Below, in pieces: positions 25,228-32,737 of a stretch of DNA of 64,000 nucleotides. The position numbers and the translations under genes are program-made. The notes under the pieces are model-generated. The model was not told the DNA's origin. It made no database searches and saw only the letters and a list, made by a program, of their open reading frames with translations. This stretch comes from Roseateles asaccharophilus (GTDB lineage: Bacteria > Pseudomonadota > Gammaproteobacteria > Burkholderiales > Burkholderiaceae_C), in the NCBI RefSeq assembly GCF_004362405.1, contig NZ_SNXE01000001.1, positions 992,001 to 1,056,000 on the forward strand, in the 5' to 3' direction. Numbering within the stretch: position 1 is the stretch's first letter; each line of letters starts with the position of its first letter.

Positions 25228-25374
25228 TCAACTCAGCATCTGGCCCAGACCCCAGAGCAGGGCCGGATAGGCAATGCCCCAGATGGCGAGCACCAGCGTG
25301 ACCACCTTCAGCGCGGTCACGGCCCGGTGGGCGCGACTTGCGTGCAGGACTTGCGACAGAGACTTGGCAGACAT
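25228..25374 (-). CDS. Small single-pass membrane protein (48 residues)
   Basis: A short frame with the strong GC3 bias of local genes. It runs MSAKSLSQVLHASRAHRAVT, a hydrophobic stretch of about 24 residues (VVTLVLAIWGIAYPALLWGL), then GQMLS. GGAG lies 9 nt upstream of the ATG ending at 25374. The positively charged N-terminus suggests N-in topology. I know no family; it slightly recalls the first helix of KdpC, but no kdp genes are near. It sits alone between the GDPD gene (convergent) and the Lrp-type gene. Confidence 0.6.
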   Translation of the reverse strand: MSAKSLSQVLHASRAHRAVTALKVVTLVLAIWGIAYPALLWGLGQMLS

Positions 25375-25463
25375 ATCGATGCACTCCGGAGGGGAAGGAC
25401 TGGGGCACTCTGTGCAATACCCGTGCCTAAGCCTCGGAGCCTGTGCCGGCCGAGCATCGGGCA

Positions 25464-25913
25464 TCAAGCGCTGCGATCCACCCGCAGCGCCAGCACCACC
25501 GAGCTGGTGGTCTTGATCACGCCCTCGATCTCGCCGATCTCGTCGAGCAGCGCATCCAGGCGCATGGTGGACTCGGCGCGCAGCACGGCCATGTAGTCGA
25601 ACTCGCCGCTCACCGAGGCCAGCTGGCGCAGCTCGGGAAAGCTCGTCAGCTTCTTGACCACCTCGCGGCCCGCGCGCGGCTGCACCGTGACGCCCACAAA
25701 GGCCTGCACGCCGCGGTCCTGGGCCTCGCTGCCCAGCTTGGCGGTGTAGCCCACGATCACGCCGGCCGCCTCCAGCCGGGCCAGGCGGGCCACCACCGTG
25801 GTGCGCGCAATGCCCAGTTTGCGTGCCAGCTCGGCCGTGCTGGCGCGGGCATTGGCCTGCAGCAGGGTGATGAGCTGGCGATCGGTCTGGTCCTTGGCGG
25901 CGGCCTCGTTCAT
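25464..25913 (-). CDS. Lrp/AsnC family transcriptional regulator
   Basis: A 149-residue Lrp-type regulator: helix-turn-helix at residues 10-60 (LITLLQANARASTAELARKL, then TTVVARLARLEAAGVIVGYT) and a RAM effector domain (QAFVGVTVQPRAG, ELRQLASVSGEFDYMAVLRA). Such proteins form octamers and bind amino acids. It is divergent from the lysine catabolic operon, and the 155-bp gap between them holds repeated half-sites, so it probably senses lysine or an intermediate and controls that operon and itself. Confidence 0.92.
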   Translation of the reverse strand: MNEAAAKDQTDRQLITLLQANARASTAELARKLGIARTTVVARLARLEAAGVIVGYTAKLGSEAQDRGVQAFVGVTVQPRAGREVVKKLTSFPELRQLASVSGEFDYMAVLRAESTMRLDALLDEIGEIEGVIKTTSSVVLALRVDRSA

Positions 25914-25921
25914 GGATAACC

Positions 25922-26004
25922 CTTGTTTCTGACGATGTGTAGCGCAAGTTTGTCATAACGTCAGATTGAGCTCTTGTTTCGACGAAACATCGCTTTCTTT
26001 CGTC
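25922..26004. promoter_or_regulatory. Candidate Lrp-type operator repeats
   Basis: CTTGTTTC occurs at 25922-25929 and 25973-25980, 51 bp apart. The second copy forms a perfect palindrome GTTTCG-A-CGAAAC (25976-25988). An inverted TTTCGTC lies near 25998. Spacing of about five helical turns fits wrapping around an Lrp octamer. The sites lie between the divergent regulator and lysine operon. Confidence 0.45.
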
Positions 26005-26068
26005 CGCACTCATTCCTAGACTGCGCCCCATTCCGGACCGCATTTCTTTGGATACGAGGAGACACCCC

Positions 26069-27163
26069 ATGAAGATCGCCCTGCTCGGCGCCGGCCACAT
26101 CGGCCAGACCATCGCCCGCCTGCTGCACGCCACCGGCGACTACCAGGTCACCGTGATCGACAAGAACGCCAAGTACCTGGCCGTGCTGGCGGCCGAGGGC
26201 ATTGCCACCGCCGAGGTGGACACCGCCCACCACGGCGCCCTCGCCGCCCAGCTGCGCGGCAAGGACGCGGTGGTCAATGCGCTGCCCTACCACCTGGCCA
26301 TCACCGCCGCCACCCTGGCACGCGAATGCGGCTGCCACTACTTCGACCTGACCGAGGACGTGGCCGCCACCAAGGCCATCAAGGAGCTGGCCCAGGGCAG
26401 CAAGACCGCCTTCATGCCGCAGTGCGGCCTGGCGCCGGGCTTCATCGGCATCGTGGCCCATCATCTGGCCAAGCAGTTCGACGAGGTGCGCGATGTACAG
26501 ATGCGCGTGGGCGCGCTGCCGGCCTTCCCCACCAACAAGCTCAAGTACAACCTGACCTGGTCGGTGGACGGCCTGATCAACGAGTACTGCCATCCCTGCG
26601 AGGCCATCCATGGCGGCGAGTTCATCTCGGCCCTGCCGCTGGAAGGTTTGGAGCATTTCTCGCTGGACGGCGTGGAGTACGAGGCCTTCAACACCTCGGG
26701 CGGCCTGGGCACCCTGTGCGAGACCTGGTCCGGCAAGGTCAAGAACCTGGACTACAAGACCGTGCGCTACCCCGGCCACCGCGATCTGATGAAGTTCCTG
26801 CTGGAAGACCTGGGCTTGGCCGCCGACCAGGAGAAGCTCAAGGACATCATGCGCAAGAGCATGCCCGCCACCATGCAGGACGTGGTGCTGGTCTTCGTCA
26901 CCGTCTCGGGCATGAAGAACGGCACCCTGTTGCAGGAGGTGTTCGCCCGCAAGATCTTCGCCGAGCGCGATGCCAAGTCGCCGCTCTCCGCCATCCAGAT
27001 CACCACGGCCGCCGGCATCTGCGCCGCCGTGGACCTGTTCCGCGAGGGCAAGCTGCCCCAGCAGGGCTTCATCCGTCAGGAAGAGGTACAGCTGCCGGAG
27101 TTCCTGGCCAACCGCTTCGGCAAGGCCTATCAGCAGTCGCGCCAGGTCGAGAGCATCGGCTGA
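26069..27163 (+). CDS. Saccharopine dehydrogenase family / lysine 6-dehydrogenase-like enzyme
   Basis: A 364-residue NAD(P)-dependent enzyme with Rossmann motif IALLGAGHIGQTIARLL, VVNALPYHLAITAATLAREC, and the conserved MPQCGLAPGFIGIVAHHLAK region. By size and motifs it matches lysine 6-dehydrogenases, which oxidise the epsilon-amino group of lysine to give 2-aminoadipate semialdehyde / piperideine-6-carboxylate. A saccharopine-oxidising role is the alternative. It is first in a four-gene operon whose later products fit degradation of that semialdehyde, which favours lysine as substrate. The ATG follows GAGGAG (gaggagacacccc). Confidence 0.85.
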   Translation: MKIALLGAGHIGQTIARLLHATGDYQVTVIDKNAKYLAVLAAEGIATAEVDTAHHGALAAQLRGKDAVVNALPYHLAITAATLARECGCHYFDLTEDVAATKAIKELAQGSKTAFMPQCGLAPGFIGIVAHHLAKQFDEVRDVQMRVGALPAFPTNKLKYNLTWSVDGLINEYCHPCEAIHGGEFISALPLEGLEHFSLDGVEYEAFNTSGGLGTLCETWSGKVKNLDYKTVRYPGHRDLMKFLLEDLGLAADQEKLKDIMRKSMPATMQDVVLVFVTVSGMKNGTLLQEVFARKIFAERDAKSPLSAIQITTAAGICAAVDLFREGKLPQQGFIRQEEVQLPEFLANRFGKAYQQSRQVESIG

Positions 27164-27177
27164 AGGAAAATCGATTC

Positions 27178-28695
27178 ATGAGCAAGCAAACCCAAGACCT
27201 CCTGAGCGCCCTGGGCGTTCCCAGCAGCGCCTACACCGGCGGCAGCCTGATCGTGCGCAGCCCCATCGACGGCGCGCAGATCGGTGCCGTGCCCGAGGCC
27301 AGCGCTGCCGACATGACCGCGGCCATCGCCCGCGCCCAGGCCGCCTTCCTGCAATGGCGCACCGTGCCCGCGCCCAAGCGCGGCGAGCTGGTGCGCCTCT
27401 TTGGCGAGGAGCTGCGCGCCCACAAGATGGACCTGGCCCGCCTGGTCTCGCTGGAGGCCGGCAAGGTCACGAGCGAGGGCGAGGGCGAGGTGCAGGAGAT
27501 GATCGACATCTGCGACTTCGCCGTCGGCCTCTCGCGCCAGCTGCATGGCCTGACCATCGCCAGCGAGCGCCCCGGCCACCGCATGATGGAGCAGTACCTG
27601 CCCCTGGGCGTGGTGGGCATCATCTCGGCCTTCAACTTCCCGGTGGCGGTCTGGGCCTGGAACTCGGCCCTGGCCCTGGTCTGCGGCGATCCCTGCGTCT
27701 GGAAGCCCAGCGAGAAGACGCCGCTCACCGCCCTGGCCACCCAGGCCCTGTTCGACAAGGCCCTGGCCCGCTACCAGGCGGCCGGCCATGCCGCGCCTGA
27801 TCACCTGTCCCAGCTGCTGATCGGCGGCGCCGCCGTGGGTGAGGCCCTGGTGGACGATGCCCGCGTGGCCCTGGTTTCGGCCACCGGCTCCACCCGCATG
27901 GGCCGCGCCGTGGGCCCGCGCGTGGCGGCGCGCTTCGGCCGCTGCCTGCTGGAACTGGGCGGCAACAACGCCATCATCGTGACGCCCAGCGCCGACCTGG
28001 ACTTGGCCGTGCGCGGCATCCTCTTTGGCGCCTATGGCACCGCCGGCCAGCGCTGCACCACCACGCGCCGCCTGATCGCGCACGAGACCATCCATGACGA
28101 GCTGGTGGCCCGCCTGGACCGCGCCCGCGCCCAGCTCAAGATCGGCTCGCCCATCGAGGCCGGCAATCTGATCGGCCCGCTGATCGACCAGGGCGCCTTC
28201 GATGCCATGCAGAAGGCCCTGGCCGCCGCGCGCGAGCAGGGCGGCGAGGTGAGCGGCGGCGGCCGTGCCCTGGCCGAGCAGTACCCCGAGGCCTGGTACG
28301 CCGTGCCGGCCCTGGTGCGCATGCCGGCCCAGACCGAGATCGTCAAGCACGAGACCTTCGCGCCCATCCTGTACACGCTGAAGTACAAGAGCCTGGGCGA
28401 GGCCATCGCGCTGCAGAACGAGGTGCCGCAAGGCCTGTCCTCGGCCATCTTCACCAATGACATCCGCGAGGCCGAGCTCTTTGTCTCGGCCAGCGGCTCG
28501 GACTGCGGCATCGCCAATGTGAACATCGGCACCTCCGGCGCCGAGATCGGTGGCGCCTTCGGCGGCGAGAAGGAAACCGGCGGCGGCCGCGAGTCCGGCT
28601 CCGACGCCTGGAAGGCCTATATGCGCCGTACCACCAACACGGTGAACTACTCGCGTGAGCTGCCGCTCGCACAGGGCGTCAAGTTCGACGTCTGA
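27178..28695 (+). CDS. ALDH7-type aldehyde dehydrogenase (2-aminoadipate semialdehyde / P6C dehydrogenase)
   Basis: The 505-residue product is a full aldehyde dehydrogenase: NAD-binding GIISAFNFPVAVWAWN and VWKPSEKTPL, GSTRMGRAVGPRVAARFG, general base Glu in LELGGNNAIIV and catalytic Cys in GTAGQRCTTTRR. These wordings are those of the ALDH7 (antiquitin) subfamily, which oxidises 2-aminoadipate 6-semialdehyde to 2-aminoadipate. It begins 14 bp after the lysine dehydrogenase-like gene. ATG 27178 is chosen by family N-terminus; the frame is open far upstream but overlaps the previous gene. Confidence 0.92.
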   Translation: MSKQTQDLLSALGVPSSAYTGGSLIVRSPIDGAQIGAVPEASAADMTAAIARAQAAFLQWRTVPAPKRGELVRLFGEELRAHKMDLARLVSLEAGKVTSEGEGEVQEMIDICDFAVGLSRQLHGLTIASERPGHRMMEQYLPLGVVGIISAFNFPVAVWAWNSALALVCGDPCVWKPSEKTPLTALATQALFDKALARYQAAGHAAPDHLSQLLIGGAAVGEALVDDARVALVSATGSTRMGRAVGPRVAARFGRCLLELGGNNAIIVTPSADLDLAVRGILFGAYGTAGQRCTTTRRLIAHETIHDELVARLDRARAQLKIGSPIEAGNLIGPLIDQGAFDAMQKALAAAREQGGEVSGGGRALAEQYPEAWYAVPALVRMPAQTEIVKHETFAPILYTLKYKSLGEAIALQNEVPQGLSSAIFTNDIREAELFVSASGSDCGIANVNIGTSGAEIGGAFGGEKETGGGRESGSDAWKAYMRRTTNTVNYSRELPLAQGVKFDV

Positions 28696-28713
28696 TTGCT
28701 TCTATCCTTGACA

Positions 28714-28738
28714 CGCCCCGCCCCTGCGGGGCGTTCTT
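28714..28738 (+). terminator. Intra-operon hairpin, possible partial terminator
   Basis: CGCCCCGC (28714-28721) pairs perfectly with GCGGGGCG (28726-28733) around a CCCT loop, followed by TTCTTCC. It lies in the 61-bp gap between the aldehyde dehydrogenase and DUF1338 genes. The weak T-run suggests partial termination or an mRNA stability element. Confidence 0.55.
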
Positions 28739-28756
28739 CCATCTGGAGTTCCTGAG

Positions 28757-29785
28757 ATGACGACGAATCCCCTGGAGACGGGCCTCTTCCGCCTCCTGTC
28801 TTCCCTGCTCGGCGAGGCCGAGGCCCAGACCGCTTTCGCGCAGCTGCAGCTGCTGCCGGCCCTGCTGCAGCCGGTGGGCGAGCGCGTGACGCGCGCCGAG
28901 CTGGCCCAGGCCCTGAACATGGCCCTGTTCGTGGACGTGACCCGCCGCGTGCCGGCCGGCGCGGCCTATGTGGCCGACTGCCAGCGCGCCGGCCAGCGCC
29001 TGGTCTTTGACCATGGCGCCCTGCGCACCGTGGCCTGGCCCAGCGGCGCCCTGCCGCCCGGCGAGGCCGCCATCACCCGCGTGCTGCGCCCTCTGGGCTT
29101 TGCTCATGCCGAGACCTATCCGCTGACCCGGCTCAAGATGACGGGCCGCAGCTGGCGCCACCAGGACTTCCCGGAGGACATCGCCCAGTTCTTCGTCTCC
29201 GAGCTGCACCCCGAGCAGTTCAGCGGCGAGTTCCAGGCCGCGGTGAGCCGTGTGATCGGCGCCTCGCGCGACCCGCTGGGGCCCGAGGATCTGGCCGCGC
29301 TGGAGCGTCTGGCGCGCGACAAGCAGCTGCCCTGGGGCGAGGCTCTGCGCCTGCTGCCGCGCCTGCGCGCCTGCTTTGAGCGCCAGCATGGCGTGTTCGA
29401 GCTGGCCGACTACGAGCGCCTGCTGGCCGAGTCCGCCGAGATGGCCTGGATCGCCACCGAGGGCAATGCCTTCAACCACGCCACCGACCGCGTTGCCAAT
29501 ATCGAAGCCGTGGCCGATCTGCAGCGCGCCCTGGATCGTCCCATCAAGGACACGATCGAGACCTCCAAGAGCGGCCGCGTGCGCCAGACCGCCTTCCGCG
29601 CGGCGACGGTGCAGCGCCAGTTCCTGCATGAGGGCCAGCTGCTCAGCCGCAGCGTGCCGGGCAGCTTCCACGAGTTCATCCAGCGCGAGCGCGACGAGCA
29701 GGGCCTGGACCTGCGCTTCGACGCGGGCAATGCCACCGGCATCTTCAAGATGACGGCCGGCGCCGCGCCGGCCGAGGCCTGCTGA
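28757..29785 (+). CDS. DUF1338 / HglS-type 2-oxoadipate dioxygenase/decarboxylase
   Basis: The 342-residue protein belongs to DUF1338, whose characterised member HglS of Pseudomonas putida is an Fe(II) enzyme converting 2-oxoadipate to D-2-hydroxyglutarate. The expected metal ligands are His86 (RLVFDHGALRTV), His241 (GNAFNHATDRV) and Glu306 (GSFHEFIQRE), with substrate-binding Arg90 four residues after the first His. The position pattern matches HglS as I recall it (H70, R74, H226, E294). It is followed after 1 bp by a D-2-hydroxyglutarate dehydrogenase-like gene, which would use its product. Confidence 0.9.
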   Translation: MTTNPLETGLFRLLSSLLGEAEAQTAFAQLQLLPALLQPVGERVTRAELAQALNMALFVDVTRRVPAGAAYVADCQRAGQRLVFDHGALRTVAWPSGALPPGEAAITRVLRPLGFAHAETYPLTRLKMTGRSWRHQDFPEDIAQFFVSELHPEQFSGEFQAAVSRVIGASRDPLGPEDLAALERLARDKQLPWGEALRLLPRLRACFERQHGVFELADYERLLAESAEMAWIATEGNAFNHATDRVANIEAVADLQRALDRPIKDTIETSKSGRVRQTAFRAATVQRQFLHEGQLLSRSVPGSFHEFIQRERDEQGLDLRFDAGNATGIFKMTAGAAPAEAC

Positions 29786-29786
29786 G

Positions 29787-31193
29787 ATGAGCCCGGCCTT
29801 TCTCGAGGCGGCCCGCGCCATCGTCGGGCCGGAGTTCGCGCTGGCGGGCTCGGACATCGAGCCGCGCTATCTGGAGCCGGCGCGTTATGCGCCGGGCCAG
29901 GCCGCGGCCCTGCTGCGTCCGGCCACCGCGACCCAGGTGGCCGAGCTGGTGGCCCTGGCCGCCGCGCATGACCTGACCCTGGTGCCCCAGGGCGCACACA
30001 CCGGCCTGGTGCGCGCCGCCACGCCCACCGATGCCGGCCGCCATGTGCTGCTGGCCACCGACCGGCTGCGCGAGCACTTCGATTTCGACCCGCTGGACCG
30101 CACGCTGCGCGTCTCCGCCGGCTACAAGCTCAGCGAGATCAATGAAAGGCTGGAGCCCGAAGGCCTGTTCTTTCCCATCGACCTGAGCGCTGACCCCAGC
30201 GTGGGCGGCATGCTGGCCCACAACACCGGCGGCACTCGCATGCTGCGCTATGGCGATGTGCGGGCCAACACCCTGGGCCTCGCCGTGGTCCTGCCCCAGG
30301 GCCAGGTCTTGCAAGCCGGCCGCGGCCTGCAGAAGGACAACACCGGTCTGGCCCTGCAGCAGCTCTTTGTGGGCAGCTCGGGCTCGCTGGGCCTGATCAC
30401 CGAGGCCACGCTCAAGCTGCACCCGCTGCCGCGCCAGCGTGCCGCGGCCCTGGTGGCGCCGGCCGATGTGGAGTCCGTTCTGCCGCTGTATCAGGCCCTG
30501 ATGGCCAGCGAGCTGGCCGGCCTGGTCAGCGCCTTCGAGGGCATCTCCAGGCCCGCGCTGCAGGCGGCGCTGGAACATCTGGGCGATGCAGGAAAGCTCT
30601 TCGATGGCCAACTGCCCGAGTACGCCCTGCTGATTGAGCTGGCCAGCGAGCTGCCGGCCGCGCGGCTGGACCTGAATGCGTTGCTGCAGGAGGTGCTGGA
30701 GCGCGAGTTCGAGAGTGGCCGCGTGGTCGATGCCGTGATAGGCGCCGACGAGGAGATCTGGGCCCTGCGCCACAGCATCAGCGAGGGCCTGCGCGACTGG
30801 GGCAAGGTGATCGGCTTCGACATCTCCCTGCCGCGCCGCCACTTCATGCGCTTTCGCGCCGAGGGTGCGGTCTGGCTGGCCAAGCATTTCCCGCCGGCGC
30901 GCCTGGCGGACTTTGGCCATCTGGGCGATGGCGGCCTGCACTTCAACCTGGCCTGGCCGCATGAGGCGCCGCCGCTGGACGCCGAGGCCATGGCGCGTCT
31001 GCGCGCCGGCATCAATGACATCGTGCTGCGCCTGGGCGGCAGCTTCAGCGCCGAGCATGGTGTCGGGCCGCAGATCCAGCAGGCCTACTGGCAGCTGAGC
31101 GATCCGGTGGGCCTGCGCCTGGCGGGCGAGATCCAGGTCTTGCTAAACCCCAAGCAGACCCTGGGCCTGACGCGATTTGGGCCCGCCGAATGA
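29787..31193 (+). CDS. FAD-linked D-2-hydroxyglutarate dehydrogenase-like oxidoreductase
   Basis: The 468-residue flavoprotein is of the GlcD/D2HGDH (VAO-type) family: FAD-binding PCMH domain with TLVPQGAHTGLVRAATPTDA, SAGYKLSEINERL, PSVGGMLAHNTGGTRMLRYG and LFVGSSGSLGLITEATLKLH. The C-terminal cap carries FGHLGDGGLHFNL and the SAEHGVG motif. It would oxidise D-2-hydroxyglutarate to 2-oxoglutarate, the last step from lysine here. Lactate or glycolate are alternative family substrates, but the operon favours D-2-hydroxyglutarate. Last gene of the operon. Confidence 0.88.
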   Translation: MSPAFLEAARAIVGPEFALAGSDIEPRYLEPARYAPGQAAALLRPATATQVAELVALAAAHDLTLVPQGAHTGLVRAATPTDAGRHVLLATDRLREHFDFDPLDRTLRVSAGYKLSEINERLEPEGLFFPIDLSADPSVGGMLAHNTGGTRMLRYGDVRANTLGLAVVLPQGQVLQAGRGLQKDNTGLALQQLFVGSSGSLGLITEATLKLHPLPRQRAAALVAPADVESVLPLYQALMASELAGLVSAFEGISRPALQAALEHLGDAGKLFDGQLPEYALLIELASELPAARLDLNALLQEVLEREFESGRVVDAVIGADEEIWALRHSISEGLRDWGKVIGFDISLPRRHFMRFRAEGAVWLAKHFPPARLADFGHLGDGGLHFNLAWPHEAPPLDAEAMARLRAGINDIVLRLGGSFSAEHGVGPQIQQAYWQLSDPVGLRLAGEIQVLLNPKQTLGLTRFGPAE

Positions 31194-31199
31194 ATATGC

Positions 31200-31229
31200 T
31201 TGCGCATCCAGAAAAATGCGTGCTATAGT
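31200..31229 (+). promoter_or_regulatory. tRNA-Leu promoter
   Basis: TTGCGC (31200-31205) and TATAGT (31224-31229) are 18 bp apart. The leader that follows has CTTCGCTGAT, as before tRNA-Phe, and a CTTCGC...GCGAAG inverted repeat. The same hexamer pair and spacing recur before the IclR gene at 46476-46505. Confidence 0.65.
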
Positions 31230-31305
31230 TCGGCCTCTTCGCTGATGACGCAAGACGGAAGCGAAGACAAATCCTGAAAGCCAGAGCTGAAAAGTTCTGG
31301 GACTA

Positions 31306-31390
<85 letters not shown>

Positions 31391-31396
31391 AATACG

Positions 31397-31430
31397 AAGG
31401 CCAGCACGCAAGTGCTGGCCTTTTCGTTTT
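31397..31430 (+). terminator. Rho-independent terminator of tRNA-Leu
   Basis: GGCCAGCAC (31399-31407) and GTGCTGGCC (31412-31420) form a perfect 9-bp stem with a GCAA loop, followed by TTTTCGTTTT. It starts 9 bp after the tRNA. Confidence 0.9.
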
Positions 31431-31490
31431 GGCCGTTCGGTGCTGTCGCGCCGCATGCAAGCGTCGAGCACGTGCTCACTGCCGCACCCC

Positions 31491-31586
31491 GATCACCGTT
31501 TTGATGGAACGATGATCACAGTCGCTGGCAGTGATCCTCGTTTTATCGAAACTCCGACCTGCGCTTGCAGCAACGATCATCGTTTT
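31491..31586. promoter_or_regulatory. Phased GATCNNCGTTTT motifs upstream of the HU gene
   Basis: GATCACCGTTTT (31491-31502), GATCCTCGTTTT (31533-31544) and GATCATCGTTTT (31575-31586) start exactly 42 bp apart. AACGATGATC (31508-31517) is an inverted copy that makes a near-perfect palindrome with the first motif (7-bp centre). They lie in the 288-bp gap between tRNA-Leu and the HU gene; outside the motifs the 42-bp units are not alike. A cooperative regulator site array is inferred. Confidence 0.5.
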
Positions 31587-31678
31587 CCCTCGTCGCCATC
31601 GGGTGTGGCGTGGATTCTGGGTGAGAATGGCGCCGCCCGAGATGGTCGGGCGACATCACTTTGAACTGAGACTCAGGA

Positions 31679-32044
31679 ATGAACAAGACCGAACTGATCG
31701 AGCACCTGGCTGGCAAGCATGAGCTGACGAAGGCCGAGGCCGGCCGCATCATCGAAACCCTGCTTGACGCCGTGGTCACCACCGTCAAGAAGGGTGGCAC
31801 GGTTTCCATCCCCGGCTTTGGCTCCTTCAAGCAGCACGCCCGCGCTGCACGCACCGGCGTGAACCCCAGCACCGGCGAGAAGATCAAGATCGCCGCCGCC
31901 AAGCTGCCGAAGTTCACTCCGGGTGCTGGCTTCAAGGCCGCCGTGGATCCCAAGGCTGCTGCCCGCAAGGCCGAGAAGGCCGGCAAGGCCGCTCCCAAGG
32001 CCGCTGCCAAGCCGCCCGCCAAGAAGGCCAAGGCCAAGAAGTAA
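31679..32044 (+). CDS. HU family DNA-binding protein with Lys/Ala-rich tail
   Basis: Residues 1-90 are a normal HU fold: MNKTELIEHLAGKHELTKAE, GGTVSIPGFGSFKQHARAAR and the beta-arm RTGVNPSTGEKIKIAAAKLP. Residues about 91-121 are a lysine- and alanine-rich tail (KAAPKAAAKPPAKKAKAKK) like histone H1, which should add non-specific DNA binding. The protein shapes and compacts DNA as a dimer. At 121 residues it is longer than the usual 90. ATG 31679 has AGGA-like AGGA/TCAGGA just upstream. A strong terminator follows. Confidence 0.95.
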   Translation: MNKTELIEHLAGKHELTKAEAGRIIETLLDAVVTTVKKGGTVSIPGFGSFKQHARAARTGVNPSTGEKIKIAAAKLPKFTPGAGFKAAVDPKAAARKAEKAGKAAPKAAAKPPAKKAKAKK

Positions 32045-32084
32045 ATTCTTGCCTCAGCAAGCCGCCTAGGTTTGCGCCCCAGCA

Positions 32085-32121
32085 GGCCGGCACACCTTGT
32101 ACGAGGTGGCCGGCCTTTTTG
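32085..32121 (+). terminator. Rho-independent terminator of the HU gene
   Basis: GGCCGGC (32085-32091) pairs with GCCGGCC (32109-32115) and CACCT (32093-32097) with AGGTG (32104-32108), with a single bulged A. TTTTTG follows. Confidence 0.9.
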
Positions 32122-32294
32122 TTTGTGCTGGCTGCCCCATTGCCTCCTGCCCCAGCGAATTCCCATTCCCGTCCCGGCAAATCCCAAAAGGGCGCACAAA
32201 GCAAGAGTGCTGCTCCTACCCGCAGTCGCGGGTAGTCCGTCGCAAGCACCCTGGATAAGCTGGCAGCTCATCCAACCCAAGCCCACAGACATCC

Positions 32295-32603
32295 ATGCAC
32301 AAGAAGCAAGCCCTCATCGCGCTGTCCCTCCTCGCCCTGGCTGGAGGGGCTGCGGCCCAGAGCACGCCCGAGAGCCTGCGCGCCGAATGCGCCGCCAAGC
32401 ACCAGCCTGCACTCAGCGCCAAGCCCGCAGCCAACGAGCATCGCTTTGTCTACTACAAGGGCCAGTACCGTGGTGAGCAGCAGGCGGGCAAGCCTCTGGC
32501 CTGCGCCGAGGCGCAGTACGCGGCCTTTCTGGATACCCTGGATCCGGTGCGCGTGATGTCCGCCTATCCCACGGCCGCGGGCCGTCCCTCCACCAAGCCC
32601 TGA
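32295..32603 (+). CDS. Small exported hypothetical protein
   Basis: A 102-residue protein with a clear signal peptide (MHKKQALIALSLLALAGGAA, then AQS). The mature part of about 80 residues has two cysteines (RAECAAKH, PLACAEAQ) that could form a disulfide, and a Tyr-rich middle (HRFVYYKGQYRGEQQAG). I recognise no family. Codon use matches the genome. It stands alone between HU and the enoyl-CoA hydratase gene. Confidence 0.7.
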   Translation: MHKKQALIALSLLALAGGAAAQSTPESLRAECAAKHQPALSAKPAANEHRFVYYKGQYRGEQQAGKPLACAEAQYAAFLDTLDPVRVMSAYPTAAGRPSTKP

Positions 32604-32737
32604 CGCAGGCCGCTGCGCTTGAGTGCCTGCAGGCGCTGCGCGCCTGCACGATGACGGCCAGGTCCGTGGCGCGCACGGTGGGCCAACGCGGGCTGCGATA
32701 CTTCCTGCCATCAACAAGAAGTAGCAGGAGTTCTGCG

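Noticed and set aside
25228-25374. Small membrane protein as a KdpC or KdpF fragment
   Set aside because: Only weak similarity of a hydrophobic helix and no kdp genes nearby.
31491-31586. GATC cluster as a replication origin or Dam-regulated switch
   Set aside because: No DnaA-box array or origin genes nearby, and Dam methylation is not general in Burkholderiales; the phased motif is longer than GATC.
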